The notes under the pieces: generated by a model
Told to the model about the DNA's origin: nothing
Databases searched by the model: none
Seen by the model: the letters and a program-made list of their open reading frames with translations, nothing else
Position numbers and translations under genes: made by a program
Part shown: piece by piece, positions 8,077 to 18,272 of the stretch
Numbering within the stretch: position 1 is the stretch's first letter
Layout of the letters: every line of letters starts with the position of its first letter
From: Halostagnicola sp. A-GB9-2
Lineage (GTDB): Archaea > Halobacteriota > Halobacteria > Halobacteriales > Natrialbaceae
DNA length: 64,000 nucleotides
Direction of reading: 5' to 3'
Assembly (NCBI RefSeq): GCF_030068615.1
Contig: NZ_JASJOC010000012.1
Coordinates: forward strand, 29,142 to 93,141

Positions 8077-9225
8077 ATGCCACAACAGCGCCCACACGAA
8101 CAACCAACGGAACAGACAACGACCGACCGTACGCCCGTCGTCCACATCGATTCCGTTTCGAAATACTACGGCGACGACGTCGCAGCGGAGGATGTGTCGA
8201 TTTCCGTTTCGAACGGCGAGTTTCTAACGATGCTCGGGCCAAGCGGGGCCGGAAAAACGACGCTCTTGCATATGATCGCCGGCTTCGAGACGCCCACTGA
8301 CGGCGAGATCTATACCAACGGTGAGCCGGTCTCACACAAGGCGCCGTACGAACGGAACATCGGCCTCGTCTTTCAGGATCTCGCGCTCTTTCCGAACATG
8401 ACCGTCGAGGAGAACATCGCGTACCCTCTGAAGATGCGACGACTCCCCGGGGACGAGATCGACGAGAAGGTGAGCGACGTCCTCGAGCTCGTCCGCTTGC
8501 CCGCCGAGTACGCGCCGAAACCCGTCGACGAACTCTCGGGTGGACAGCAACAGCGGGTCGCGATCGCTCGGGCAATCGTCTTCGAACCGGCGCTGTTGCT
8601 CCTTGACGAACCGCTCTCGTCACTCGACAAGAAACTCCGCGAGGAGATGCGGGCCGAACTCAGTCGCATTCACAACGAAACGGATCTGACGATAATTCAC
8701 GTCACGCACAACCAGACGCAGGCACTGTCGATGGCCGATCGCATCGCGGTGCTCAACGGCGGCGAACTGGAACAGCTCGCACCGGCGAAGGAACTGTACT
8801 CCGATCCGGCCTCGACGTTCGTCGCCGATTTCATCGGCGATACGACGCTGTTTGAGGGCACGGTCACTGAATTGAACGAAACCGGTACCGTCGTCGATCA
8901 GGGCGGGATCGAGGTCGCGTTCGATCCGCCGGACGGGATCGAACTCGGCTCCGAGGTCACCGTCGGCGTACGCGCCGAACACGTCAGTATCGACGCTCAG
9001 GAGGGAGCGACGATCGACAACGGGTCACGGAACGTCTACAATGCAACGGTCGAATCCGTCTCGTTCGAGGGTGATCGAACGAAATACCAGGTTTCGCTGG
9101 ACGGGTCCGAAATCACGATGCAGATCACCGCACCGAACAGTACCGAGACGGAGATCCACGCGGTCGAATCAGACGTCAGTATCAGCTGGGTGGTAGCCGA
9201 TATGCTGGTCTACCCAGAGTCGTGA
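8077..9225 (+). CDS. ABC transporter ATP-binding protein, spermidine/putrescine-Fe type
   Basis: 382 aa. Walker A GPSGAGKTT at residues 54-62, Q-loop in LVFQDLALFPNMTV (~98), signature LSGGQQQR at 153-160, Walker B LLLLDEP ~173-179, and a C-terminal TOBE-like region from ~residue 265 (GVRAEHVSI). This is the PotA/FbpC/UgpC layout. It energises import at the membrane. No permease is adjacent. The matching permeases and binding protein lie at 19012-22054 on the other strand, beyond the hut genes, so the transporter is split across the island. The substrate is unproven; histidine, urocanate or another amino-compound fits the context. Confidence 0.85.
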   Translation: MPQQRPHEQPTEQTTTDRTPVVHIDSVSKYYGDDVAAEDVSISVSNGEFLTMLGPSGAGKTTLLHMIAGFETPTDGEIYTNGEPVSHKAPYERNIGLVFQDLALFPNMTVEENIAYPLKMRRLPGDEIDEKVSDVLELVRLPAEYAPKPVDELSGGQQQRVAIARAIVFEPALLLLDEPLSSLDKKLREEMRAELSRIHNETDLTIIHVTHNQTQALSMADRIAVLNGGELEQLAPAKELYSDPASTFVADFIGDTTLFEGTVTELNETGTVVDQGGIEVAFDPPDGIELGSEVTVGVRAEHVSIDAQEGATIDNGSRNVYNATVESVSFEGDRTKYQVSLDGSEITMQITAPNSTETEIHAVESDVSISWVVADMLVYPES

Positions 9226-9322
9226 CCGGCTCGGAGTCGGCTCCTTCGACGCTTTTCTCGTCGATCCGGTGCCCATAATACTGCTGACGTCGCCCGCGAA
9301 CCGGTCGTCTCGTCACTGTGCG

Positions 9323-10483
9323 CTATTTCCGTTCGAAGGCGGCCGAGATTCGATTGACTGCCGTTTCGATCGTTTCCGCATCCGTTGCGTACGAGAAGCG
9401 AACATACCCCTCGCCTCCGGGGCCGAAGACCGAGCCGGGGACTGCCGCCACGTGGGCATCGGTCAATAGCTGTTCGACGATATCACGGCTCGTTCCCGAG
9501 CGCTCGCTGACATCGGCAAACACGTAAAACGCGCCGTCAGGTGCCGTCGCCGACACACCCGGAACGGCGTCGAGACGGGAGACCATTACCTCCCGTCGTT
9601 CGGCGAAGCGGTCATGAATCCGCTCGGCGGCGGCCGGCTGATCGAGGGCCGCTTCAGCGGCGGCCTGTGCGGGTTCGGCCGCACAGGAGACGATGTGCTC
9701 CTGGAGAACGCGCATCGCATCGATAATATCCGACGGGCCAGTCGCGTATCCGACTCGCCATCCCGTCATCGCGTACGATTTTGAGAAGCTAAAGATCGAG
9801 ACCGTTCTGTCGAACAGCGCTGGAGTGCTGGCCAGAGAGTGATGGGTTGCGCCGTCGTAGACGAGTTTCTCATAGGTCTCGTCCATGATGCAGAACAGAT
9901 CGTTCTCGACAATGCGGTCCCCGAGCTTCGCCATTGTCTCCGAATCGATCACGCTCCCCGTCGGATTCGCTGGCGAATTCAACAGTACGACGGCGGTGTC
10001 CGACGAGATCGCCGCCTCGAGTTCCTTCGGTTGCGGGACGAAGTCGTTCTCGGCTGTCGTTTCGATCGGTTTCAGCGCCGCACCGGTGCTTCGGATCTGC
10101 CCCTCGTAATTCGGCCAGTACGGTGCTGGAACGAGGACCTCGTCGCCCGGATCACAGATGACCGTCAGCGCAGTGAACAGGGCTTCCATCGCTCCGGCGG
10201 TAACGATAACTTCCTCAAGAGGATTGGCACGGATGCCGTTGTCCTCGGCGAGTTTGTCGGCGATGCGTTCCCGAAGGGATAGTCGGCCGAGCGTTTCAGT
10301 GTAGTGGGTCGCACCCTCGTCGAGTTCGTCGGTGACCGACTCGAGAATGGGTGTTGGCGTCGCGAAATCCGGTTCGCCGATACTGAGATCCCAGATCTGG
10401 TCCAGTTCCTGAGCCTGATCGAAGATTTCTCGGATTCCTGATTGCGGGATTCGATCGATGCGGTCTGCTGTTCGGGTGTGCAT
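9323..10483 (-). CDS. class I/II pyridoxal-phosphate aminotransferase
   Basis: 386 aa with fold-type I features: LSIGEPDFATP near the start, NSPANPTGSV (PLP-binding Asn), DETYEKLVYD, and the Schiff-base lysine in SFSKSYAMTGWRVGYA. This is the aspartate-aminotransferase-like subfamily common in archaea. It is convergent with the ABC ATPase gene. Next to hut genes and a 2-hydroxyacid dehydrogenase, it might transaminate histidine or a related amino acid to a keto acid. The specificity is inference. Confidence 0.85.
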   Translation of the reverse strand: MHTRTADRIDRIPQSGIREIFDQAQELDQIWDLSIGEPDFATPTPILESVTDELDEGATHYTETLGRLSLRERIADKLAEDNGIRANPLEEVIVTAGAMEALFTALTVICDPGDEVLVPAPYWPNYEGQIRSTGAALKPIETTAENDFVPQPKELEAAISSDTAVVLLNSPANPTGSVIDSETMAKLGDRIVENDLFCIMDETYEKLVYDGATHHSLASTPALFDRTVSIFSFSKSYAMTGWRVGYATGPSDIIDAMRVLQEHIVSCAAEPAQAAAEAALDQPAAAERIHDRFAERREVMVSRLDAVPGVSATAPDGAFYVFADVSERSGTSRDIVEQLLTDAHVAAVPGSVFGPGGEGYVRFSYATDAETIETAVNRISAAFERK

Positions 10484-10617
10484 ACCGGGAGATGACGATA
10501 AACGAGCAAAGCGACTCCCGCACCGTTCGGAGGGGATTAATTACGGTCAGGACGATACTCGCTTCACGGTACCGGTTCCCGTCGTGGTGTCACCCGATGG
10601 AGGACCATGGGTCGCGG

Positions 10618-11616
10618 TCACTCGCTCCGCATCTGTTCAGCCGGGTCGAGCACCTCGTCGTTGACGATTCCTGAACACTCCTCGTGGTGGTACGCTTTTG
10701 CGGCGATTTCGCTGCCGCGTCGCCGCAGCGTTTCGGCTGATGTCTCCGAGTACCAGGCGGCGTGTGGTGTCACAAACACGTCGTCGCGGTGTAACAGCGG
10801 GTCGTCCTCAGCTGGCGGTTCGATCGCTAGCACGTCGAGGCCGGCTCCGAAGAGGTTGCCCGTTTCCAGCGCCTCGAGGAGCGCGCTCTCGTCGACCACT
10901 TTCCCTCGCGACGTATTGACGAGAATCGCATCGTCTTTCATCTGACCGAACGCGGCGGCGTCGAACAGGTTACGCGTCTCGTCGGTAAGCGGCGTGTTGA
11001 TCGAGACGATATCCGCACTGTCCAACAGTCTATCGAACGATGTCGGGGTGGCACCATCCGCGACGATTTCTTCGTTCGACCGGTAGGGATCGTACGCACA
11101 GACATCGAAGCCGAGGTCGGTTGCCAACTGGGCGGCAGCCTGGGCCTTTCGTCCGTACGCGATGAAGCCGAACGTGAGGTCGCTGAACCGTCTGAGCGGC
11201 GTTGCGACCTGCCACTCCCACGCGCCACGTTCGGTCGAGGCAGTGTATTGGGGAAGTCCTCGGAGCACGGACAGCGCGAGGGTGATGATGTGTTCGCCGA
11301 CTTCTTGGTCGCAGTAGGTGGGGACCCTCGTCACGCGGACACCGCGGTCGGATGCGGCCGCGACGTCGATCCCATCAATCCCGGTCGCGTACCGCGAGAC
11401 GACAGCACAGCCGGTTTCGTCCATCGCTGTCGCCGGTACGTCGGTATAATGCGTGAGGAGTATATCCGCCTCCCCGACCGACTCGCCGATACCCTCGCTA
11501 CAATCGATACCCTCGACTACGACGTTCTCGAACGATTGCTCGAACCGATCGCGTTCGACAGCAACGTCACCGAACCAATCCGGGTCGAGCATCACGATTC
11601 GCACTTCGTTGGTCAT
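10618..11616 (-). CDS. D-isomer-specific 2-hydroxyacid dehydrogenase family protein
   Basis: 332 aa from the ATG at 11616. The C-terminal-binding-protein/phosphoglycerate-dehydrogenase-like pattern is present: SRYATGIDGID, then a nucleotide-binding loop GFIAYGRKAQ. The loop's usual third glycine is not obvious. NTSRGKVVDESAL carries the catalytic Arg region, and TPHAAWYSE the catalytic His. Such enzymes interconvert 2-keto and 2-hydroxy acids with NAD(P). It lies head-to-tail with the aminotransferase, so a keto acid relay is possible. The substrate is unknown. Confidence 0.8.
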   Translation of the reverse strand: MTNEVRIVMLDPDWFGDVAVERDRFEQSFENVVVEGIDCSEGIGESVGEADILLTHYTDVPATAMDETGCAVVSRYATGIDGIDVAAASDRGVRVTRVPTYCDQEVGEHIITLALSVLRGLPQYTASTERGAWEWQVATPLRRFSDLTFGFIAYGRKAQAAAQLATDLGFDVCAYDPYRSNEEIVADGATPTSFDRLLDSADIVSINTPLTDETRNLFDAAAFGQMKDDAILVNTSRGKVVDESALLEALETGNLFGAGLDVLAIEPPAEDDPLLHRDDVFVTPHAAWYSETSAETLRRRGSEIAAKAYHHEECSGIVNDEVLDPAEQMRSE

Positions 11617-11920
11617 CAATTCGTCGTCGCGCTAGCGCCCCGTTATCCTATTACCTCCATTCGGTGGATCAATACAAGTCGTCGCGGCATCGACTCTCGA
11701 CCCTCGTCCACGATTGTCGCCACCAACTGTCGTGGATCTCCGGTCGAACGGTGGCCGTGCCGGATGTCCACATGAACGAGACGGCGCTCGTAACTGGCTT
11801 CGTTGGTCGGTCACAAGCGAGTCTCGACGGGAACCCGATTCGCTGTCAGTACCTCGCTTAAACCCCCCACCATACGTCGTTACCTAAGCCATTAGCAGCG
11901 TTTCCATAGAATGGGTAGAC
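11617..11920. other. intergenic, divergent promoter region of hutU and dehydrogenase
   Basis: No credible gene. It separates the minus-strand dehydrogenase from hutU. A TATA-like CGCTTAAACC at 11855-11864 could serve hutU with a short 5' leader. I saw no clear operator palindrome. Confidence 0.5.
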
Positions 11921-13651
11921 ATGGCAAACCAATCCGAGGAGGCAGACGGTGTGGGGTCGCCAAGCGACCTGTGGCAGGAGTACCGCGGTGCCGCGACCGG
12001 GAGGGAGATCGAATGCGAGGGCTGGCGCCAGGAAGCCGCCCTACGCATGCTGAACAACAATCTCGATCCCGAGGTTGCGGAGCGACCAGAGGATCTCGTC
12101 GTCTACGGCGGGACCGGACGTGCGGCGCGGTCGTGGGACGCCTACGATACGATCGTCGACGAACTCCGGACGCTGGCCGACGACCAAACGCTGCTGGTAC
12201 AGAGCGGGAAGCCGGTCGGCACCTTCACTACGCACGAACGCGCCCCGCGCGTCCTGATCGCCAACTCGAACCTCGTCGGTAACTGGGACGGCTGGGAGCA
12301 CTTCCACGAACTCGAGGCCGAGGGCAAGATCATGTACGGACAGATGACAGCGGGCTCTTGGGCGTACATCGGAACCCAGGGGATCATCCAGGGAACCTAC
12401 GAGACCCTCACAGAACTCGCTAGACAGCAGTACGATCGACCGTCGCTGCGCAGCAAGATCGTCGTCACGGGCGGGCTAGGCGGCATGGGCGGCGCACAGC
12501 CGCTCGCCGTGACGATGAACGAGGGGATCTGTATCGCCGCGGAGGTTGACGAGGAGCGAATCGACCGGCGCGTCGAGATCGGCTACTGCATGGAAAAGGT
12601 GTCGTCGCTCGAGACGGCCATCGAGAAGGCTGAGACCGCCGCCAGCAACGGCGAACGCTACAGCGTCGGTGTCCACATGAACGCCGCCGATATGCTCGAG
12701 GAACTGCTCGAGCGCGACTTTGTTCCCGACATCGTGACGGATCAGACCAGCGCCCACGACGAACGCGAGGGCTACTATCCCAGCGGCTACACGGTTGCCG
12801 AGGCCGACGAGCTCCGAACGCAGAATCCGAGCGAGTACGTCGAGGCCAGTCTCGAGACGATGGAGCGTCATGTTGATGCCATACTCGAGTTACAGGAGCG
12901 CGGTGCGACCGCGTTCGAGTACGGTAACAACATCCGCGGACAGGTCGCAGACCACCGGGACCACAAGACGGCGTTCGACTTCCCGGGATTCGTTCCGGCG
13001 TACATTCGTCCGCTGTTCTGCAGGGGGAAAGGACCTTTCCGATGGGTGGCCCTGTCGGGCAATACTGACGATATCCACCGGACTGACGAGGCGATCCGCG
13101 ATCTCTTCCCGGAGAAAGATGCCCTGCTACGGTGGATCGATCTCGCGCAGGAACTGGTCCCATTCCAGGGACTGCCCGCCCGGGTCTGTTGGCTCGGGTA
13201 CGAAACCGACGACGACGGGCTGACGGAACGCGCCACGTTCGCGCTCCGGATCAACGAACTCGTTCGGGAGGGGGAGATTGAGGCCCCAATCGTGGTCACC
13301 CGCGACCACCTTGACGCTGGCAGCGTCGCGAGCCCGTACCGGGAGACCGAGGCGATGAAAGACGGGACCGACGCCGTCGCCGACTGGCCAATCCTGAACG
13401 CGCTGCTCAACTGCGCTGCGGGCGCGGATATCGTTTCCGTCCACGACGGCGGCGGCGTCGGAATCGGGAACTCGCTGCACGCGAACAACCACGTCGTCCT
13501 CGATGGCACCGATCTGGCCGCTGAGAAGGCCGAACGTGTGTTCACGACGGACCCCGGGATGGGAGTGATCCGTCACGTTGACGCGACCTACGAGGACGCC
13601 GTCGACGAAGCCGACCGCTCGGACGTTCACGTGCCAATGCGGGACAGCTAA
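11921..13651 (+). CDS. hutU: urocanate hydratase
   Basis: 576 aa, the full family length. It converts urocanate to imidazolonepropionate using tightly bound NAD+. The NAD-binding stretch [14 protein letters not shown] is near residue 190. The conserved C-terminal block [16 protein letters not shown] contains the family's active-site cysteine, and [16 protein letters not shown] is typical. First gene of hutU-hutI-hutH. The next start is 38 bases on, so the genes are co-transcribed. Confidence 0.95.
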   Translation: MANQSEEADGVGSPSDLWQEYRGAATGREIECEGWRQEAALRMLNNNLDPEVAERPEDLVVYGGTGRAARSWDAYDTIVDELRTLADDQTLLVQSGKPVGTFTTHERAPRVLIANSNLVGNWDGWEHFHELEAEGKIMYGQMTAGSWAYIGTQGIIQGTYETLTELARQQYDRPSLRSKIVVTGGLGGMGGAQPLAVTMNEGICIAAEVDEERIDRRVEIGYCMEKVSSLETAIEKAETAASNGERYSVGVHMNAADMLEELLERDFVPDIVTDQTSAHDEREGYYPSGYTVAEADELRTQNPSEYVEASLETMERHVDAILELQERGATAFEYGNNIRGQVADHRDHKTAFDFPGFVPAYIRPLFCRGKGPFRWVALSGNTDDIHRTDEAIRDLFPEKDALLRWIDLAQELVPFQGLPARVCWLGYETDDDGLTERATFALRINELVREGEIEAPIVVTRDHLDAGSVASPYRETEAMKDGTDAVADWPILNALLNCAAGADIVSVHDGGGVGIGNSLHANNHVVLDGTDLAAEKAERVFTTDPGMGVIRHVDATYEDAVDEADRSDVHVPMRDS

Positions 13652-13688
13652 TCGCCACCGTTTGGCACTATATCCCACTCACTCAGCT

Positions 13689-14897
13689 ATGAAACTCATT
13701 CATAACGCGGCGGAGGTCGTTACCGTCGCGACCCACGACCGAATTGAGACACACGAACAGGCAGCGGTACTCGTCGAGGACGGAACCGTCGAGGCGGTCG
13801 GCCCGTCGGACGAACTGACGCGGTCGTACCCGCCAGAAACCGTCGACGTCGCAATCGATGCTGGCGGAAAAACCGTCGTTCCCGGCTTCGTCGACCCCCA
13901 TACGCACGCCGTCTTCGCTGGCGACCGAAGCAACGAGTTCGAGGCCAAACTCGCCGGGAAGACGTATCAAGAGATTCGAGACGACGGTGGCGGGATTCTG
14001 CGGACAGTCCGCTCGACACGAGAGGCGTCCACCGACCAGTTAGTCGACCTTCTCCTCGAGCAACTCGACGTCATGCTGGCCCACGGGACTACGACGGCGG
14101 AGGTCAAATCGGGGTACGGGCTGGAGACGGAGACCGAACTCCGGATGCTGAAGGCGATCGAGATCGCCGACGACGAGCATCCGATCGATCTCGTCGCGAC
14201 GTTTCTCGGCGCCCACGACGTGCCGCCGGAGTCGAATACCGAGTCCTACGTCGACGACGTCGTCGAGAGCCAGATTCCGGCGGTCGCCGACCAGGGGATC
14301 GCGGAGTTTTGCGATGTCTTCTGTGAGACCGGCGTCTTCGACATCGAGCAGAGCCGTCGCGTGCTCGAGGCGGGTCGTGATCACGGCCTCATGCCCAAGG
14401 TCCACGCGGACGAACTGAGTCATCTCGGCGGCACGCAGCTGGCCGCAGATGTCGGTGCCGCAAGCGCCGACCACCTCCTCTACAGCACCGAGGATGACGC
14501 CGAAGCGCTCTCTGAGGCCGATGTCTCGCCCGTTTTGCTTCCGGGAACAGCCTTCAGCCTCGGCGTGGAGTACGCCGACGCACAGCAGTTCCTTGACGCC
14601 GGAGCTCCTGTTGCCGTGGCGACGGATCTCAATCCGAACTGCTACTCACAGAGCATGGGCTTTGCCGTTTCACTGGCGTGTATCGGAATGGGAATGACGC
14701 CGGCTCGGGCGCTCGGGGCAGCGACGTCAAACGCAGCGAGAGCGATTGGCCGTGACGACGGTCCTGGCGAGATCACGCCGGGATCGCCAGCCGATATCGC
14801 GATCCTCGACGCCCCGTCACACGCACACGTGCCATACAATTTCGGCGTCAACAACGTCGAGACCGTTCTCAAGGACGGCGTGATCGTCCATGACTGA
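13689..14897 (+). CDS. hutI: imidazolonepropionase
   Basis: 402 aa from the ATG at 13689; the frame is open further upstream only inside hutU. An amidohydrolase-fold enzyme that opens the imidazolone ring to N-formimino-L-glutamate. Metal ligands are in PGFVDPHTHAVFAGDR (HxH) and HADELSHLGGTQLA. TDLNPNCYSQSM and the C-terminal PADIAILDAPSHAHVPY are typical. It overlaps the hutH start (ATGACTGA). Confidence 0.94.
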   Translation: MKLIHNAAEVVTVATHDRIETHEQAAVLVEDGTVEAVGPSDELTRSYPPETVDVAIDAGGKTVVPGFVDPHTHAVFAGDRSNEFEAKLAGKTYQEIRDDGGGILRTVRSTREASTDQLVDLLLEQLDVMLAHGTTTAEVKSGYGLETETELRMLKAIEIADDEHPIDLVATFLGAHDVPPESNTESYVDDVVESQIPAVADQGIAEFCDVFCETGVFDIEQSRRVLEAGRDHGLMPKVHADELSHLGGTQLAADVGAASADHLLYSTEDDAEALSEADVSPVLLPGTAFSLGVEYADAQQFLDAGAPVAVATDLNPNCYSQSMGFAVSLACIGMGMTPARALGAATSNAARAIGRDDGPGEITPGSPADIAILDAPSHAHVPYNFGVNNVETVLKDGVIVHD

Positions 14898-16461
14898 GGT
14901 AACGGTCGACGGTGAGACGCTGACTCCAACGGATGTCGTCGCCGTCGCGCGTGACGACGCGACGGTCAGTATCGACCCGAACGGCCGGAAGGCCGTCCGC
15001 GTCAGCCGCGATCGCGTCGAATCGCTCATCGACAGCGGCCAGGCGGTGTACGGCTTCAACACCGGGTTCGGCGAACTGGTCGACACGCGCATCGACGACG
15101 CGGACCTCGAGCAGTTACAGTCGAACCTCATTCGGAGTCACGCCTCGGGCGCGGGCCGGGAACTTGAGCGCGAGGAGGTTCGAGCGCTGCTGGTGACCCG
15201 GCTCAACGCGCTCGTGAAGGGATATTCGGGCGTCCGAGAGGTGGTTGTCGATCACTTGCAGACGATGCTCAACGAGGGGATACATCCCGCGGTCAGGTCG
15301 CGAGGGAGTCTCGGGGCCTCGGGAGATCTCGCCCCGCTCGCCCATCTAAGCCTGGTTCTCATCGGCGAAGGGGAAGCCGATGTCGACGGCGAACCCGAAC
15401 GGCTGTCGGGGACCGCTGCACTGGAGACGGCCGGTCTCGAGCCGCTGACCCTCGCCGCGAAGGAGGGTCTCGCCCTGATCAACGGAACGCAGCTGTCGGC
15501 CGGGCTTGCCGCAATCCGCCTCGTCGACGCGCGCCGGGTTCTCGAGGCCGCCAACGCCGCGGGTGCGCTGACGACGGAGGTGACGATGGGGACGACCGCA
15601 AACTGCGAACCGGAGATCAACGCGGTCCGACCCCACCGGGGACAGCGAACGGTCGCGTCCCGGATCCGACGGCTCACCGAGGAATCTGAGATCATCGCCT
15701 CTCACGCCAACTGTGACCGCGTGCAGGACGCCTACTCGATCCGGTGTCTGCCGCAGGTACACGGCGCCGTCAGCGACGCGCTGGACCACCTCGAGGAGGC
15801 GGTCGAGATTGAACTCAACAGCGCGACCGACAACCCACTGGTATTCGCGGCGGACGCGGTCGATCCCCGGGCGACCGGCACGAGCGACGCGGCGGCCATC
15901 TCCGGTGGTAACTTCCACGGTGAACCGCTCGCCCTCCGCCTCGATTACGTCACGAGCGCGCTCGTCGAACTCGCCGCGATCAGCGAGCGCCGGGTCGATC
16001 GGATCGTTAATCCGAACATCCAGGAGGAGCATCTACCGCCGTTCCTCACGACGAACAGTGGCCTTCGGTCCGGGTTCATGATTCCGCAGTACACCGCGGC
16101 CGCGCTGCTGAACGAGTTGCGCTCGCTGGGTCGTCCGTCCACGGATTCGACGCCGGTGAGTGGCGGCCAGGAGGATCACGTCAGCATGAGCGCAACCAGT
16201 GCACACCAGTTCGCGAGGGCCGTCGAACTCGCTCGCACCGTCGTCGCCATCGAGCTTCTGACGGCCGCACAGGGTGCGGAGTTCGTCGACGCCTCCATCT
16301 CCCATGGGGCCGGCACGGATGCCGCCTACGGGCTCGTCAGGGACGTTTCGCCCGCCGTCGTCGAGGACCGTTCGCTCGCGCCGGATATCGACGCCGTCGA
16401 CGAACTGATTCGGTCGGGCTGTCTCGAGCAGACGCTTCGGGACCACATCGACGCCGCGTAG
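14890..16461 (+). CDS. hutH: histidine ammonia-lyase
   Basis: 523 aa. It removes ammonia from histidine to give urocanate. The MIO cofactor triad ASG is at residues 143-145 in GSLGASGDLAPLAHL. The catalytic tyrosine region YGFNTGFGE is at 54-62, and the family block NPLVFAADA is present. It overlaps hutI by 8 bases and closes the hut operon. No formiminoglutamase gene follows, unlike the haloarchaeal hut operons I know. Confidence 0.95.
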   Translation: MTEVTVDGETLTPTDVVAVARDDATVSIDPNGRKAVRVSRDRVESLIDSGQAVYGFNTGFGELVDTRIDDADLEQLQSNLIRSHASGAGRELEREEVRALLVTRLNALVKGYSGVREVVVDHLQTMLNEGIHPAVRSRGSLGASGDLAPLAHLSLVLIGEGEADVDGEPERLSGTAALETAGLEPLTLAAKEGLALINGTQLSAGLAAIRLVDARRVLEAANAAGALTTEVTMGTTANCEPEINAVRPHRGQRTVASRIRRLTEESEIIASHANCDRVQDAYSIRCLPQVHGAVSDALDHLEEAVEIELNSATDNPLVFAADAVDPRATGTSDAAAISGGNFHGEPLALRLDYVTSALVELAAISERRVDRIVNPNIQEEHLPPFLTTNSGLRSGFMIPQYTAAALLNELRSLGRPSTDSTPVSGGQEDHVSMSATSAHQFARAVELARTVVAIELLTAAQGAEFVDASISHGAGTDAAYGLVRDVSPAVVEDRSLAPDIDAVDELIRSGCLEQTLRDHIDAA

Positions 16462-16503
16462 ACTCCCCCGGGTCGAACGACCCGAAAAATTTGCGCTTCC
16501 GTC

Positions 16504-16947
16504 TTAGAGCTTTCGAACGACCGTGCCGTCCGGTTCGATGGCGTTGATCTCGGCATCCGTCAGCGGCACCTCGATTTCGATCTCGACCAAGTATCCCTCG
16601 TCTGCCAGCTGATCGGTGCCCAACACGGTATGACACGGGTAGGGCTCGTCGAAGGTCTCCCAGTAGACTTCCTTGTAGCCGTCGTAGTAGTGTTCCTGGG
16701 CGTCGACGATATGGGTCGTCACCTTCGCGATGTCGTCGAACGATTTGTCGATCGCCTCAAGCAGATAGCCGACGTTCTCGTAGGCTTTCTCGGCCTGCGT
16801 TCGGATATCGTCTCCGACGATCTCCGAATCGGCGTCCATCGCGACTTGGCCCGCCATATAGAACGTTCCCCCGGCGATAATCCCGTGGTTGTAGCCGATC
16901 TGCCGTGCATCCTTCAGCTCCGGTGGGTTGATCGCGAGTCGAACCAT
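16504..16947 (-). CDS. RidA/YjgF-family protein
   Basis: 147 aa from the ATG at 16947; the longer upstream reading frame is antisense of the next gene. Family features are IGYNHGIIAGGTFYMAGQVA near the N-terminus and the C-terminal VEIEIEVPLTDAEINA. RidA proteins hydrolyse reactive enamine or imine intermediates, or have been recruited as deaminases. It lies 77 bases beyond the amidase gene on the same strand and converges on hutH. A role in handling imino intermediates of histidine breakdown is an inference from position. Confidence 0.85.
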   Translation of the reverse strand: MVRLAINPPELKDARQIGYNHGIIAGGTFYMAGQVAMDADSEIVGDDIRTQAEKAYENVGYLLEAIDKSFDDIAKVTTHIVDAQEHYYDGYKEVYWETFDEPYPCHTVLGTDQLADEGYLVEIEIEVPLTDAEINAIEPDGTVVRKL

Positions 16948-17024
16948 ACCGACTCCATCCGCGCTAGGGAGTAAAACGCACGCCCTCCAGATGGCGGTTC
17001 TCTCTTGGCGTAACCGCTCGTCGG

Positions 17025-18272
17025 TCACTCCGTCGCGAGCGCCGCCGCCGACTCCGCGAGGACCGTCACCGCCGCCGCACAGTCCTCCCACGATGTCCAC
17101 TCCCGTGGGTTGTGGGAGATCCCGTCTTTCGACGGCGCGAACAGTAGGCCGGAATCAGTGACATCGGCGACGGTCGCCGTGTCGTGCATAGCTGCGGAGT
17201 GGAGCTCCAGGAACTGCGCTCCGGTCGTCGTCGCCGCCGTTCGAGACGCCGCGAGACAGCGCTGACTCAGGTGCGTCGGTTCGGTATCCCGATACCGCTC
17301 GAACGACGTTTCGACCGCTCGGTCCTGGGCCACGCGGAAGAGGCAGTCACGACACTGGGCCACGAGGTCGTCCATCCGATCGCAGTCGACGTCCCGAATA
17401 TCGAGCTGCAGGGTGACCGCTCCGGGAACGATATTGCGCGCGTTCGGCTCGATCGATCCCTCGCCGACAGTAACGACGGCAGTGGAGTGCTCGGCGGCGA
17501 CGGACCGACCGACAGCTTCGACCTCGAGGACGAACTCTGACGCTGCGGCGAGGGCGTCGGTTCGATCGGCCATCGCCGTCGTGCCCGCGTGATTGGCTTC
17601 GCCGGTGATCGTGACCTCACAGTTCGTCAGCCCCGTGACCGAATCGACGATGCCGACCGCTGCGCCGGCGTCCGTCAGCCTGGTTCCCTGTTCGATGTGG
17701 AGTTCGAGCCACGCAGACCACTCCGCAGCATCGATCTCATCCGTCCCGCTGAAGCCGATGTTCGTCAATCGCTGTTCGAGGGTGACGCCGGCGTCGTCAG
17801 TCAGTGACAGCGCCTCGACTGCCGATCGTTTGCCGGCAGCGACCGACGAACCGAGCGTTCCAACGCCGAAGCGGGCGCCCTCCTCCTCGGTAAAACAGCC
17901 GACGCCGAGTGGGCGCGTCGGCTCGTACTCCGAGGACTGAATCGCACGGATGGCCTCGAACGCGCCGTAAACGCCGAGCGGCCCGTCAAAAATCCCACCG
18001 CGGGGGACGGAGTCGAGGTGGCTCCCCAGGACGACCGGTGCGGTATCTTCGTCGGCGCTGTCCGGAACCCAGTAGCCGGCAATGTTCCCAACCCGATCGA
18101 TACGCACTGTGAGCCCGGCGTCGGTCAGTCGGTCAACGAGACGCTCTCGAGCGAGCCGGTCGGCTTCGCTGCCGGTCAGTACGGTTCGCCCGCGCCCACA
18201 CTCGACGTCGAGTGCGCCGAACGTCGCGTTTCGTTCGATATCCGCTCGAAGTCGCTCCGCATCCACGTTCAT
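17025..18272 (-). CDS. M20-type amidase, hydantoinase/carbamoylase (allantoate hydrolase) family
   Basis: 415 aa from the ATG at 18272. Metal and catalytic motifs of this family are in order: GSHLDSVPRGGIFDGPLGV (~79-97), FTEEEGARF, WLELHIEQG, GEANHAGTTAMADRTDAL, IEPNARNIVPG, LELHSAAMHDTA and GISHNPREW. Members cleave N-carbamoyl or ureido C-N bonds (L-carbamoylase, allantoate amidohydrolase, beta-ureidopropionase). Beside a hut operon without hutG, it is a candidate for breaking down formiminoglutamate or formylglutamate. This is a hypothesis; an unrelated hydantoin or ureide role is equally open. Confidence 0.88.
   Translation of the reverse strand: MNVDAERLRADIERNATFGALDVECGRGRTVLTGSEADRLARERLVDRLTDAGLTVRIDRVGNIAGYWVPDSADEDTAPVVLGSHLDSVPRGGIFDGPLGVYGAFEAIRAIQSSEYEPTRPLGVGCFTEEEGARFGVGTLGSSVAAGKRSAVEALSLTDDAGVTLEQRLTNIGFSGTDEIDAAEWSAWLELHIEQGTRLTDAGAAVGIVDSVTGLTNCEVTITGEANHAGTTAMADRTDALAAASEFVLEVEAVGRSVAAEHSTAVVTVGEGSIEPNARNIVPGAVTLQLDIRDVDCDRMDDLVAQCRDCLFRVAQDRAVETSFERYRDTEPTHLSQRCLAASRTAATTTGAQFLELHSAAMHDTATVADVTDSGLLFAPSKDGISHNPREWTSWEDCAAAVTVLAESAAALATE

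Noticed and set aside
12465..13163. 232-aa minus-strand frame inside hutU
   Set aside because: Arg/Ser/Pro-rich, unlike acidic haloarchaeal proteins; a shadow of a certain gene.
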